From the NCBI RefSeq assembly GCF_003054265.1, contig NZ_QBKT01000013.1, positions 1 to 64,000 on the forward strand: 64,000 nt of DNA. The letters run 5' to 3'. Source of the stretch: Kordia periserrulae. Its GTDB lineage: Bacteria; Bacteroidota; Bacteroidia; Flavobacteriales; Flavobacteriaceae. The notes beneath the pieces were generated by a model that was not told the DNA's origin, did not search any database, and saw only the letters and a program-made list of their open reading frames with translations. The translations under genes and the position numbers were made by a program. Positions 49,044 through 58,050 of this stretch are shown piece after piece (position 1 is the stretch's first letter; each line of letters begins with the position of its first letter).

Positions 49044-49460
49044 TTATTTGTTTAATATCAAATTGTGAGTGATAACCAATTCTCCATTGTCTATTGCAAA
49101 ATAAACATAATCAGCCATATCAAGATCTTCTAGGATATCCTGTATTGTATTTACAGCATACTCTTCAAATAAATAGGATGCCAAATTGACAATAATATTT
49201 CCATTTTTCGTAATATTATTGAAAGCAAACGATATTCCTAATGGCACTAAAAAATCACTACAAAATTTAATGATATCACTTTTTGTGGAATTCCTAGGCA
49301 GAAGTTTCATGTTTAAAATAGTATCATCATAATGAAGTGAGAAGAATCGGATATATCCTTTTTCATCTATGAATGCCTGATTACGGTATATTATAATCTC
49401 TTTAGTAACACCATGACTTAATGTTACGTTCGCTTTTATATTATTTTCATTATATGGCAT
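49044..49460 (-). CDS. Unrecognised small cytoplasmic protein
   Basis: 138 residues, no signal peptide or membrane segment, alternating beta strands then an acidic helix (YAVNTIQDILEDLDMADY). Family not recognised. First gene after the initiator tRNA, transcribed toward it, low GC. Confidence 0.6.
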   Translation of the reverse strand: MPYNENNIKANVTLSHGVTKEIIIYRNQAFIDEKGYIRFFSLHYDDTILNMKLLPRNSTKSDIIKFCSDFLVPLGISFAFNNITKNGNIIVNLASYLFEEYAVNTIQDILEDLDMADYVYFAIDNGELVITHNLILNK

Positions 49461-49553
49461 AGGGCGCGTTTTATGTTAATAAGTAAAATATAAGCAATTA
49501 CTTACTTTTAAGTTGTGCAAAATTTTATATTTTTATAATCAAAAATATATTGA

Positions 49554-50030
49554 TTAATTTGAAGAGGGATAAAAATTATCGCTACCAGTAAGTATGTGAT
49601 CCCAGTCATAGTTAGTGTTAGGCCTTACTAAATTCCATAAAGTTTTAATTACGGGGTCTCCATTCTCATTTTTTTGACATTTACCAGTCCAGCTAGTAAT
49701 ACTTCCTATACTCCCCCACCTAACAGTAAAGGAAATAACTTTAGCATTATTTGTTTTACACGTTTTGCATAAGTCTTCTGAGTCTACAATTGCATCATTA
49801 ACCCATCCTATTAGTGGATAACTAGAAGAACCTCCTCCTGAAGGAGACGTGTAAGTTCCTGTTATTTTACCTGTGGCTGTATCTAATGTATCAATAGCCA
49901 AGGTAGAACCACTATCATTTTTCCAAGCCCCTATTGGGTTTTCACAGGTTGGTTTTGTATTAGTTTCTTGGCCCCAAGCAGAAATAGAAAACAATAATAT
50001 TAGAACTGAGAGATTTAAAATTTTTTTCAT
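49554..50030 (-). CDS. Secreted avidin/streptavidin-family protein
   Basis: 158 residues with a signal peptide (cleavage near SAWGQ). The mature protein aligns by eye with streptavidin along its whole length. Streptavidin biotin ligands and counterparts here: N23-Asn38, S27-Ser42, Y43-Tyr60, S45-Ser62, W79-Trp105, T90-Thr112, W92-Trp114, W108-Trp132, W120-Trp143, D128-Asp151, with matching spacing (for example GSTL, GTYTSP, SFTVRW, TSWTGK, SDNFYP). Four extra cysteines (29, 88, 91, 118) could form disulfides, as chicken avidin does. Predicted to bind biotin outside the cytoplasm; oligomeric state cannot be told. No biotin-synthesis genes are adjacent. Sits in the accessory block beyond the tRNA. 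Confidence 0.85.
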   Translation of the reverse strand: MKKILNLSVLILLFSISAWGQETNTKPTCENPIGAWKNDSGSTLAIDTLDTATGKITGTYTSPSGGGSSSYPLIGWVNDAIVDSEDLCKTCKTNNAKVISFTVRWGSIGSITSWTGKCQKNENGDPVIKTLWNLVRPNTNYDWDHILTGSDNFYPSSN

Positions 50031-50159
50031 GATTAAGAATTTTAGATTAGTTGAGTATACATATTTTATTTTCCTTTAAATCTAAATTTTTCGTTTATCA
50101 TTTCCTTACGGTTTTCCTCAATCACGTAATATTTTTTCAATTATTTAAATTAGAGCATA

Positions 50160-50188
50160 GAAAAAGCAGACCAACTAAAGCCTGCTCT
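50160..50188 (-). terminator. Possible terminator after the JAB-domain gene
   Basis: On the minus strand AGCAG ... CTGCT around a TTTAGTTG-containing loop is followed by TTTTTC, about 25 bases after the stop. Short stem. Confidence 0.4.
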
Positions 50189-50210
50189 AATCTTTTAAAA
50201 ACAAAACGTT

Positions 50211-50669
50211 TTACAATAAACTCTCATCCGCAAAGCTAAAATAACTATCTTCTGTAATGATAAGATGATCGAGGAGTTTGATATCTAGCATTTCACCAGC
50301 ATTTTGTATTTTTTTCGTTATGGCTTTATCTGCACTAGATGGTTTTAATGTTCCGGAAGGGTGATTATGCACCAAAATCATGGCGACTGAATTTGAAAGC
50401 AATGCGGCTTGTAACACTACGCGGATATCAACTAGCGTGCCGGTGATGCTGCCGATACTGATTAGATAGTAACCAGTGATTTTATTTGAGTTGTTGAGAT
50501 AGAGTGCGTACATGTGTTCTCTGTGATTGATTTGATCGAGCGGGAAGAATTTACGAACGCATTCATTGACATGTCTTGAGCTTGATATTTTTTCGAGTTC
50601 AATATTTTTTTGTTTGATGTAATTGAGCTGAATTTCTCCGATTAAGTTTTTTGAATTTGTGATTATCAT
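50211..50669 (-). CDS. RadC-like JAB domain protein
   Basis: 152 residues from the ATG at 50669 (a TTG at 50678 is in frame but less likely). JAMM motif complete: conserved upstream Ala/Ser-rich strand, HNHPSG, then SSAD (HxHx7-8SxxD). RadC family proteins of this short type, without the N-terminal helix-hairpin-helix, are common cargo of Bacteroidota plasmids and integrative elements, with no proven enzymatic role. Supports that this block is mobile. Confidence 0.88.
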   Translation of the reverse strand: MIITNSKNLIGEIQLNYIKQKNIELEKISSSRHVNECVRKFFPLDQINHREHMYALYLNNSNKITGYYLISIGSITGTLVDIRVVLQAALLSNSVAMILVHNHPSGTLKPSSADKAITKKIQNAGEMLDIKLLDHLIITEDSYFSFADESLL

Positions 50670-50861
50670 ATCTGCCAAATTTTAGTGAACAATTATTTGG
50701 CGAAAACAAGCAATCTTGAACAGCGTACATAACACAAGGAAAAGTTTCACTACATGAAACCCTTGTGGTTTTACGCCAAGATTAGCTTTGACAAAGAATT
50801 GTTAAGCGAATTTGGCTACTTGAAGAATAAGCTAGAAATAATTAATGATTGTAGCATATAA

Positions 50862-51386
50862 TCAATGAACTTTTGTGAGAATAATGTCGGTAGGGATATT
50901 AAAGGTTCTATCATCTGTTTCTAATCGCAAATCTTTTTTTTCTTTTATTTTCCAAGTTGCTGTAGGGCTGCATCCTATACAGTTTCCTGTGTTGATAATT
51001 TCCATTGTCAATGAGCCAGAGATGTGAGTATAATTAGGGTTATTAATTGTGTTATCATCAATTCCAGCTTTTAAAAGAGTTCCGTTACTACTTCCATAAA
51101 TTACAGAGCCGTATGTTAATCCATGCCCTATATCTTTGTTTGATTTGTAAATAACAGTAGGGATTCCATTAGAGTTTGTTTGTAACAATGAATAATGTCC
51201 ACCTATATCCCCATCCTCATCTAAAAAAAGTTGAATGCGAAATATTTGATTGCCATTTTCCCACTCCCATGTACCAACAAAGGGTGTGTTAATATTTTGA
51301 CTCACAGTTTTAGTTTGTGCTTTAACGTTTGTAGAAGCACCGCAAGAAATTAATAAAAATATGATTGTGGTTATAAAAAGTCTCAT
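50862..51386 (-). CDS. Lipoprotein of the DUF6705 type
   Basis: 174 residues from the ATG at 51386, giving lipobox FLLISC. The block FVGTWEWENGNQIFRIQL is the hallmark of a group of flavobacterial secreted proteins (DUF6705-like, my recollection). Lipocalin-like beta composition. Starts 12 bases after the stop of the upstream secreted protein, so the two form an operon. Confidence 0.7.
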   Translation of the reverse strand: MRLFITTIIFLLISCGASTNVKAQTKTVSQNINTPFVGTWEWENGNQIFRIQLFLDEDGDIGGHYSLLQTNSNGIPTVIYKSNKDIGHGLTYGSVIYGSSNGTLLKAGIDDNTINNPNYTHISGSLTMEIINTGNCIGCSPTATWKIKEKKDLRLETDDRTFNIPTDIILTKVH

Positions 51387-51397
51387 AATGAATAGTT

Positions 51398-52906
51398 TTA
51401 GATGCAAGGCGTTTCTTTTATTAAGTTTGGTGATGTGTTTTCAAAAGATACCTGTGTGAAATTTTGAAATGAACTGTCAGATTTAAACAAATTAATACCC
51501 ATGTCAGCCTCACTCAGCATTAGTAAAAAAGAGGCAAGTACAGCTTCATTGTTTGTATTGTTAATTGTAATTTGAGTAGTGTTTCCTTCGAAATATTTTT
51601 TATAAAGTTTGTTGTATTTATCTTTTGCAGCAAGCCATTTTTGTGCCAAAACAAAGTCTGATGGAATGGATGGTGTTAATTTATAATAGAAAAAATCTAC
51701 GAATTTACTCATGTCATTAATTGTTAAAGCATAATGTGTGCCTTTTCCTGTTGCTAAAAAAGCAACAAAATTATTATTTATATTATTGTTTTGCGATAGT
51801 CTTGCAAATGATTCTATATCTTCCATAGTAAATATAGAGTAAGTGTCTTGCCCTGTTGTAGTCGCTGTTTCGTAATGCGTATGGATGAATGCCATTATAA
51901 TTACGTTAGCTGGAATGTTTGGTATTTTTATCTTTGGGTCATTTGCCGTTCCCTGTACAGCACCTAATTCATTCATATTCGCAACTTTAAACAATGCTTT
52001 TTCATATGCTTCATCTAAATCATTATTTAAATTATTGGCAGCAACTCTAAAATTTTCATTTTCAGTGATAAAAGTTTTTATTTTATTGCATTCTGCTTCA
52101 ATATTCAGATCACCAATAGGAATAGTTTCTACGGGCTCTTCATCATCTGGCATACTGTCTGGATCATCACCTCCGCTTCCGCCAGCATTGTTATAGTCAT
52201 TCCCATCTGAAGCAGTTCCGCTGCCAGTACAACTCCATATATTGACAGTTTCCCAACCGCATTCTTGTGACGCACGTGAGCAACTAAAAACTGTAATCAT
52301 ACACGGGCAGCTATTATCGCCCCATTCATGATGCTCATTACCACTACATGTTATATAGGAGCAAGTGTAAACCTCTTGCGTGTCGATAAGTTGAGGTGCG
52401 CCGTCCAGACAGGGACTAGTTCCACCGATTCCACTTTTATTTTGTAAAATTACATTTCCACCCAGTTGATTCATAGTCGCCTGTGTATAATCAAGTACTA
52501 TACCATCATTATTGTCGATAATCGGGTACTTGATTAAATATTGATATTCCGTACCATCATCATAAATAAGGAGCATGTAATTTACTAAATTTACATTTGA
52601 TTCTGGGTGCTGAGCTAATAGGGTATATTGAGTGTAATAATTTTTTTCAATTATTTGGATGTTTTCTAAATCAAGCGTAAAGCTTTGTGTTTCCTGAGTT
52701 TTAGATAAATCTTCTTCAATAGCGAGTTTTTGAAGTTTTTTGAAAACATAACTATTGGATGCTCGCAAATGTTCTCCATTAGACATTTTAATAATAAACT
52801 CGGGTTTATTTGGAATTTGCGTAGTTTGGTCATCTATCTCTTGGCATCTAGGCATCAAGAAAATTGTGATAATCGTGATAAAAAAAGTTCTAAAAATGTG
52901 TTTCAT
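51398..52906 (-). CDS. Secreted Cys-rich protein with JAMM-like C-terminal domain
   Basis: 502 residues. Signal/lipoprotein-like N-terminus (LMPRC). Residues about 165-245 hold ten cysteines (CSYITCSGNEHHEWGDNSCPC). A Gly/Asp-rich linker (about 245-270) leads to the C-terminal half with IIMAFIHTHYE and, 18 residues on, FTMEDIESF: an HTH...TxxD pattern close to the JAMM metallo-isopeptidase motif (HxH...SxxD), with Thr replacing Ser. Could be an exported peptidase-like toxin or processing enzyme; domain call is by motif only. Confidence 0.6.
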   Translation of the reverse strand: MKHIFRTFFITIITIFLMPRCQEIDDQTTQIPNKPEFIIKMSNGEHLRASNSYVFKKLQKLAIEEDLSKTQETQSFTLDLENIQIIEKNYYTQYTLLAQHPESNVNLVNYMLLIYDDGTEYQYLIKYPIIDNNDGIVLDYTQATMNQLGGNVILQNKSGIGGTSPCLDGAPQLIDTQEVYTCSYITCSGNEHHEWGDNSCPCMITVFSCSRASQECGWETVNIWSCTGSGTASDGNDYNNAGGSGGDDPDSMPDDEEPVETIPIGDLNIEAECNKIKTFITENENFRVAANNLNNDLDEAYEKALFKVANMNELGAVQGTANDPKIKIPNIPANVIIMAFIHTHYETATTTGQDTYSIFTMEDIESFARLSQNNNINNNFVAFLATGKGTHYALTINDMSKFVDFFYYKLTPSIPSDFVLAQKWLAAKDKYNKLYKKYFEGNTTQITINNTNNEAVLASFLLMLSEADMGINLFKSDSSFQNFTQVSFENTSPNLIKETPCI

Positions 52907-53103
52907 AAATTACGTATTGTTTGCAAAACAGTCCGCTTGGGGGAGCCACATCTTTTTCTATCTTTAATAAAGATATCTAATTTCTTACAAAAAAATGGTG
53001 TTTCACTGACATTTTTTTATGTCTGCAATATATATAACTCTTTTCGGCAATAATTACGGGATTCCACAATTAGGTGAATTTTTTCAATTTTTTTTAAACA
53101 AAG

Positions 53104-53127
53104 AAAGCCACTCAATTGAGTGGCTTT
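53104..53127 (-). terminator. Terminator after the Lys-rich protein gene
   Basis: Perfect 24-base palindrome AAAGCCACTCAATTGAGTGG (continuing CTTT); T-rich on both sides. Lies 26 bases past the stop at 53153. Confidence 0.7.
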
Positions 53128-53152
53128 TTAGTGTAAAAAGCTTTTGAGAATT

Positions 53153-53569
53153 TTAGAGCTCAAACTCCATAAGCTGCTTTTCCAGTTCTTCTTTTTTGTT
53201 TTCAAGCGTGGTTTGTAATTGTGTTGCGACAAGCGTAATCAAATTACTATTGGTGGTTTTAAACTCCATGCCCGATGCGTCTTTGAGGTAAAAAGAACAG
53301 CTATCACTGCTGTTGTAATTAAAGCGTGAAAGGCTCAAAAGCGTTTCCACCAAACGTTCTCTTTTTGCACTGATGCCTTTAAGCTTTTCCAATCGCTGAA
53401 TGCGTTCCAAAAGATTGACAGGCTGTTTTGCAGAATCGGGATTTTGCTTTTGCGGCGTTTCCTTAGCTGGTTTTACTGCCTCTTGTGCCAGTTTTTTTGT
53501 AACGGCTGTTTTGGCTGTTGTCGTTTCTTTTTTCGCGCTTCCATTTTGTTTTACTGTTGCTGTTTCCAT
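53153..53569 (-). CDS. Unrecognised Lys/Ala-rich protein of mobile-element type
   Basis: 138 residues, no signal peptide. N-terminal 55 residues are a disordered Lys/Thr/Ala/Pro-rich tail (VTKKLAQEAVKPAKETPQK); the C-terminal half is helical (LLERIQRLEKLKGISAKRERL) with a coiled coil at the end. Similar proteins occur in Bacteroidota integrative elements near RadC genes (recollection). Function unknown; nucleic-acid binding is plausible from charge alone. Confidence 0.6.
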   Translation of the reverse strand: METATVKQNGSAKKETTTAKTAVTKKLAQEAVKPAKETPQKQNPDSAKQPVNLLERIQRLEKLKGISAKRERLVETLLSLSRFNYNSSDSCSFYLKDASGMEFKTTNSNLITLVATQLQTTLENKKEELEKQLMEFEL

Positions 53570-53600
53570 GATTTAAAGTTTTAAATTATTAAAATGTTTT

Positions 53601-53815
53601 CGTGCTTTGGCGGATATTGTGGCAAGTGCCAAAGCAGTGCATAAATGGCCGCAGCAGATGAAAAGGCAAGGCATTTATCGGTTATTTTTTGTGCGCAAAA
53701 AATGCTGGTAAATCCCGAAAGGGTTGCCTTGCAAGCGCGCAAAGGCGAACGGCTAAATTTGCAAATGATTTGGGATTTGTGCGCAATGGACAATGCGAGA
53801 TTGTAAAAAATTAAA
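53601..53815. other. Hairpin-dense non-coding block
   Basis: GC-richer than its flanks. Visible: TGCTTTGGC (53603-53611)/GCCAAAGCA (53628-53636); TTTTTTG-tgcg-CAAAAAA at 53685-53702; CCC-GAAA-GGG GNRA-capped hairpin at 53714-53723; long-range GCAAGGCA (53666-53673)/TGCCTTGC (53725-53732). An open frame crosses it on the minus strand but looks unlike protein. Candidate structured RNA or replication/transfer site. 53816-54008 is AT-rich and holds only the promoter of the next gene. Confidence 0.5.
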
Positions 53816-53969
53816 ACAAATAAGCAGCTACGAAGTATATAAAAAATAAAATTAAAGAGTAGTAAGTTTAAAATTTTTAAAAATATTGGATTAGAGTTAT
53901 TTTTCTTTACTAAGACTGACATTCTGAGATGTGACTGAAATTCTTTCTTAAATCTTTGTTTTATTTAAT

Positions 53970-53977
53970 TAACTTTG
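53970..53977 (+). promoter_or_regulatory. -7 element of the methylase gene
   Basis: TAACTTTG, exact TAnnTTTG match, 31 bases before the TTG start at 54009. Indicates this unit is adapted to Bacteroidota transcription. Confidence 0.5.
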
Positions 53978-54008
53978 TAAGTTTAAGTTAATTTTTATTT
54001 ATTTAAGT

Positions 54009-57000
54009 TTGAAAAGTATTGCTGCAGATTTTTTTGATAAATTAGGTTTTAGTTTTGGTGAAGATTTAAGACCTGAAAAAATCTTTATTGAAAATGCACC
54101 TGAACTTAACGGAAAAATAATTCATTCCACTTTTTATTACGATAGTCCTAACCAAACAAATACTTCTTTTTATTTTATAAATAAAGCTTTAAGTAAGAAT
54201 GAATTAAAAGAAATTAAAAAGTATGTTTGGAATGAAAATAAAGTTGATTTATTATTTTATTTAAAAAATGATGATTCCTCAAAACTAGTATTACAATACG
54301 CTAAAGTTTCTCCTAAAACAGCAGATAGTGATTCGATATTAGATGTTTTTAAAATATCAAATGAAGAACAAAGCAAAATTGAAAATATCCAACGTTGGAA
54401 ATTTGATAGTGGTCTATTTTGGACAAACTACCAAGAATTTTTAACAAGAAGTAAAAACTTCAAAAGCATTGACAAAGAGTTAGTATCTACACTTGAGGCT
54501 CTTAAAAATCAATTAAATGATGTTCTGACCTTATTTTTAGAAGATGAAGAAAAAAAAGAAGAATATGTTCAAGCCCTAATTGATAGAACTCTATATATAA
54601 AGTATTTAGAAGACAATCATATTATCAACTCCTACTTTTATGAGCATCATTTTAAAGATAGCGAAACTGATTACAAAAAATTGTTATATAATGCAGATAG
54701 TTCAGGCTTAAATAAATTGTTTGAGATTATTCACGACATATTTAATAATGAATTATTCGAGAAACCAACGATACCAGAAAAATACTTAAATACTGCTATT
54801 TGTAGTTTAATACACGACTCTTTAAATCACAACATTGAGGTTGGACAACTACGGCTTTTTGATTTTAGATTTGACATAATACCTGTTGAATTTATTAGTT
54901 ATATCTACGAAATATTTTTAACAGATAAACAAAAGGAAAACGGCATTTTCTATACACCAAAAAAATTGGCTCAACTAATAGTTGATGATGTTATTCCAGA
55001 AAATGAAATAGGTTCAGTATTAGACCCCTCTTGTGGCTCTGGGATGTTCTTAATCACTGCTTTTCAAAGACTTTTAGAAAACAGCAATGAAGATACATTA
55101 ACCGATATTGCTACAAGAATTGAGTTTAGAACTAAACTTTTAGAAGATAACATCTTTGGTATAGAGAAACAGATCACAGCACAAAGATTTACGCTTTTCT
55201 CATTATCATTACAACTATTTAGAGGGTTAGAAAAAACTCAGATAAGAGACTTTATTGCAAAACAATTAAAGGAAAAAGGGCAGGTAGAGTTATTTAAAAA
55301 GCATCGTTTTTTCAAAAACATTCAACACGCCAATTCATTAGAGGTTGAGGCAGATAAAATACCTCACGCAGATAAAACATTTTCATACATAATAGGAAAC
55401 CCACCATTTACAACTAAAAATGTTAGTCCTGATACTCGTAACTTTGTGAAAGAATACAAATCAAATACTCTTAACGAAGAACTGACCACCGAGAAGATAA
55501 TTGGTAGTCTTCAAATATCTCAATGCTTTTTTCTTAAAATTAGGGATTGGAGCAACCCTAATACTAAATTCGGGTTTGTATCTAATAGTTCAAACTTCTA
55601 TAATGAAAACTCAAAAGATTTTCAAAAATTCTTTTATTCTGAATATAAAATAGATAAGATTTATGAACTTTCGAGAGTAAAAAAAATACTGTTTGAAAAT
55701 GCAGTTGAAAGTGTTGTTTCTCTAATTTTCTCCAACAACGATAATAATGCTGTTAACAACCTAATCAAATACTACCTTGTTGATGAGGGCTTATTTTCTA
55801 AAAAACCTTTTGAACTTCTCATTATTCAAGAGGATAAAATAAGAGAAATTTTACAAAGCGATTTACAGACCTGTAAAGCCAACCTTAGAGATTATTTAAT
55901 AGGAAATGACTTTGATTTAGAATTAGTAAAGAAACTAAACCAAAACCCTACTTTGAATGGTTTTTTAAAGAAAACTAAGAGTTATAGAGGATTTGAAATT
56001 TGGGGAGAAGATGCAAGGAAAAAAGAATTTGAACTAACCAAAGAAAATTGGAAAGGATTATCTCCACAGTATAAAAATGAATATCTTCAAAAGTTTATTT
56101 CAAAATACTTTAAGAATGAAAGAGATACTCATTTTGACAAGGCTTATATTAAACCCAAGAACCTACAGCCGTTTGTTATCACTCCAGTTGACAAATACAT
56201 AAGTTCTATAGATAATTTTCATAGACCTCGACCAAAAGAAGTATATACAGGAAATAAGTTATTGCTTAGAAGAATTGGCAGTCATTTAAACTGTGTCTAC
56301 AGTAATAAAGAAGATTATTTTGATTTTTCAGTATATACTATCAAGTTAGCAAACGAAAAAAATTATCCTCTTTTTTGTGCTTTATTAAACTCTTATATCG
56401 TTCAGTTTTTTTTAGATTTTTACTTGAGAAAAAGATTGTTAGACTCTTTCTCCAGAATTGGAGTAGATGACATAAAAGAAATTCCTATACCAAAGGATTT
56501 AGAGAGCGATACAGCCATCAAATTATCTAAAATAAGTGATGACCTAACAAATGGTTTAGTTGATTATAGTGAAGTGAAAAATGAGTTAAACGAACTCGTG
56601 TTTGACCTCTATGAATTATCTTTTTTAGAACGCCAAAGAATTAAAGATTTCTTTATTGAAAAGAAAACAATTAGTGTATCTAAAAATGAAATAGGCGAGT
56701 ATATAGAAACCTTAAATACTTCCATTGAAATCTTTTTAAAGAACTCTGTTAGTTTTGAGACAAAACACAACAAAGGCATAGGATTGGTTGCTATAAAAGT
56801 TAACTTAAACGGTTCATCTAATACTCCTTCCGCCAAGAAAACAGGCTTATATCTTTTAAATGAAATTTTTGAGCAAAACCCTCAAGAAAACTTTTTAGCA
56901 TCTCGTGAAAAAATTTGGGGAAAGGATTGTGTTTACATCATTAAGCAAGACTTGAATATTAATTGGAGTAAAACAAAAGCCTATGAAGATGGGCAAGAGG

Positions 57001-57023
57001 TGTTAAAAAAATTGATGCGTTAA
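54009..57023 (+). CDS. Type IIG-like N6-adenine DNA methylase/restriction protein
   Basis: 1004 residues, TTG start. Residues about 1-110 form an alpha/beta N-terminal domain (NKVDLLFYLKNDDSSKLVLQ), then a helical region (YVQALIDRTLYIKYLEDN) typical of type I HsdM/type IIG enzymes. Methylase core: motif I VLDPSCGSGMFL (about 336-347), motif IV NPPF (about 463-466). A target-recognition region follows (RPRPKEVYTGNKLLLRRIGS ... LNSYIVQFFLDFYLRKRL), and the last 150 residues are extra. I see no clear PD-(D/E)xK site within it, so cleavage may be supplied by the overlapping next gene. Confidence 0.85.
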   Translation: MKSIAADFFDKLGFSFGEDLRPEKIFIENAPELNGKIIHSTFYYDSPNQTNTSFYFINKALSKNELKEIKKYVWNENKVDLLFYLKNDDSSKLVLQYAKVSPKTADSDSILDVFKISNEEQSKIENIQRWKFDSGLFWTNYQEFLTRSKNFKSIDKELVSTLEALKNQLNDVLTLFLEDEEKKEEYVQALIDRTLYIKYLEDNHIINSYFYEHHFKDSETDYKKLLYNADSSGLNKLFEIIHDIFNNELFEKPTIPEKYLNTAICSLIHDSLNHNIEVGQLRLFDFRFDIIPVEFISYIYEIFLTDKQKENGIFYTPKKLAQLIVDDVIPENEIGSVLDPSCGSGMFLITAFQRLLENSNEDTLTDIATRIEFRTKLLEDNIFGIEKQITAQRFTLFSLSLQLFRGLEKTQIRDFIAKQLKEKGQVELFKKHRFFKNIQHANSLEVEADKIPHADKTFSYIIGNPPFTTKNVSPDTRNFVKEYKSNTLNEELTTEKIIGSLQISQCFFLKIRDWSNPNTKFGFVSNSSNFYNENSKDFQKFFYSEYKIDKIYELSRVKKILFENAVESVVSLIFSNNDNNAVNNLIKYYLVDEGLFSKKPFELLIIQEDKIREILQSDLQTCKANLRDYLIGNDFDLELVKKLNQNPTLNGFLKKTKSYRGFEIWGEDARKKEFELTKENWKGLSPQYKNEYLQKFISKYFKNERDTHFDKAYIKPKNLQPFVITPVDKYISSIDNFHRPRPKEVYTGNKLLLRRIGSHLNCVYSNKEDYFDFSVYTIKLANEKNYPLFCALLNSYIVQFFLDFYLRKRLLDSFSRIGVDDIKEIPIPKDLESDTAIKLSKISDDLTNGLVDYSEVKNELNELVFDLYELSFLERQRIKDFFIEKKTISVSKNEIGEYIETLNTSIEIFLKNSVSFETKHNKGIGLVAIKVNLNGSSNTPSAKKTGLYLLNEIFEQNPQENFLASREKIWGKDCVYIIKQDLNINWSKTKAYEDGQEVLKKLMR

Positions 57024-57748
57024 TGGAGAAAAGAGAGTATATAAAAATTGCTGAACCAATTTCTCATTTCCCTACAGATATTAATCTTTTAAGGGAATTA
57101 AATAATGATTTTTGGAAAGATTGGGTACTTTACTACCTCCTTGATTTTTATAAAAATTACAACGCTCAAGAGCTATTAACTATTATACAGAATGAGCAAA
57201 CTAAGAAGTTTCCAAGAACAGAAAGAGAGTTAGCCAAATATCTTAGAAAACATCTCAAAAATAATATAAAATTAAACTTGCAAGGATTTAAAGTTATTGG
57301 AGAAGCAACTAATGACGAAGATATTGAAGGTAATTATGATATGATAATTCTTCATTCTTATTGGGAGGATGAGTTTTATTTTGAATGTAAAAACCTGTCA
57401 CTTAATTCCGAAAAAGCTCTCATAAAAAAATACATATACACAAAGATTTACCCTAAAGGTCAACAATCAAAAAAAGATGGCGGAGTGTATCGTTATTTTA
57501 ATGGTAAGTACGCTCAAAGCCAAAATTTCGGTGGTATGCTTGGCTTTGTTTTAGGTGATGATATACAGGAAATAAAAAATAAGATCATAAATGATTTAAA
57601 TGAAAAATTTGATACCACACCTGAGGGAGATTTGAAACAAATTCACCTTGACTCAATACAATCGAATAACTTTACTTTTGACAGTGTTCATTACAGAAAA
57701 GGGCTCAATTTCACTTTACACCATATTCTATTCGATTTTGTAAAATAA
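57023..57748 (+). CDS. PD-(D/E)xK-like nuclease partner of the methylase
   Basis: 241 residues; ATG overlaps the methylase stop by one base (TAATG), implying coupled translation. A nuclease-like pattern is visible: Asp106 in EGNYDMIIL, then Glu121-Cys-Lys123 in FYFECKNL, the D-x14-ExK arrangement with hydrophobic strands on either side. The C-terminal YRYFNGKYAQSQNFGGMLGF resembles restriction-endonuclease-type accessory proteins. Most simply the cleavage subunit of a two-gene restriction system; no named family recognised. Confidence 0.6.
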   Translation: MEKREYIKIAEPISHFPTDINLLRELNNDFWKDWVLYYLLDFYKNYNAQELLTIIQNEQTKKFPRTERELAKYLRKHLKNNIKLNLQGFKVIGEATNDEDIEGNYDMIILHSYWEDEFYFECKNLSLNSEKALIKKYIYTKIYPKGQQSKKDGGVYRYFNGKYAQSQNFGGMLGFVLGDDIQEIKNKIINDLNEKFDTTPEGDLKQIHLDSIQSNNFTFDSVHYRKGLNFTLHHILFDFVK

Positions 57749-57858
57749 AATGTGATGTAATCTTTAACTTAATGTGAGCTTATAATAAGTTCTCAAATGT
57801 GAAAATTGATGGTGAATTGCCTTTGTTGGGGTAGAAATTTTTGTTACACATTATTTGC

Positions 57859-58050
57859 TCATAAATTCAATAAATCTTCCCAAACATCATCAAAACTTTT
57901 CTGAAATTCGAACAATTGTTTTTCCAATTCATTGGCGATGCAAACGTAATCATTACCGTCGGGTAGGAGTTTGATTAGGGCTTGCATCAGTCCGTTAATG
58001 TGAATGAGCTGATCTTCCAATTCGTGTAGTCTTTCATTGGCAGATGACAT
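57859..58050 (-). CDS. Small helical protein coupled to the recombinase
   Basis: 63 residues, two heptad-rich helices (NERLHELEDQLIHINGLMQ, NELEKQLFEFQKSFDDVW). Its start overlaps the recombinase 3' end by 17 bases, so it is translated from the same message. Possibly an accessory or excision factor; no family recognised. Confidence 0.6.
   Translation of the reverse strand: MSSANERLHELEDQLIHINGLMQALIKLLPDGNDYVCIANELEKQLFEFQKSFDDVWEDLLNL

Noticed and set aside
53581-53922. 113-codon ORF on the minus strand
   Set aside because: Crosses a block of strong hairpins, has odd composition and no start context; more likely non-coding structure.
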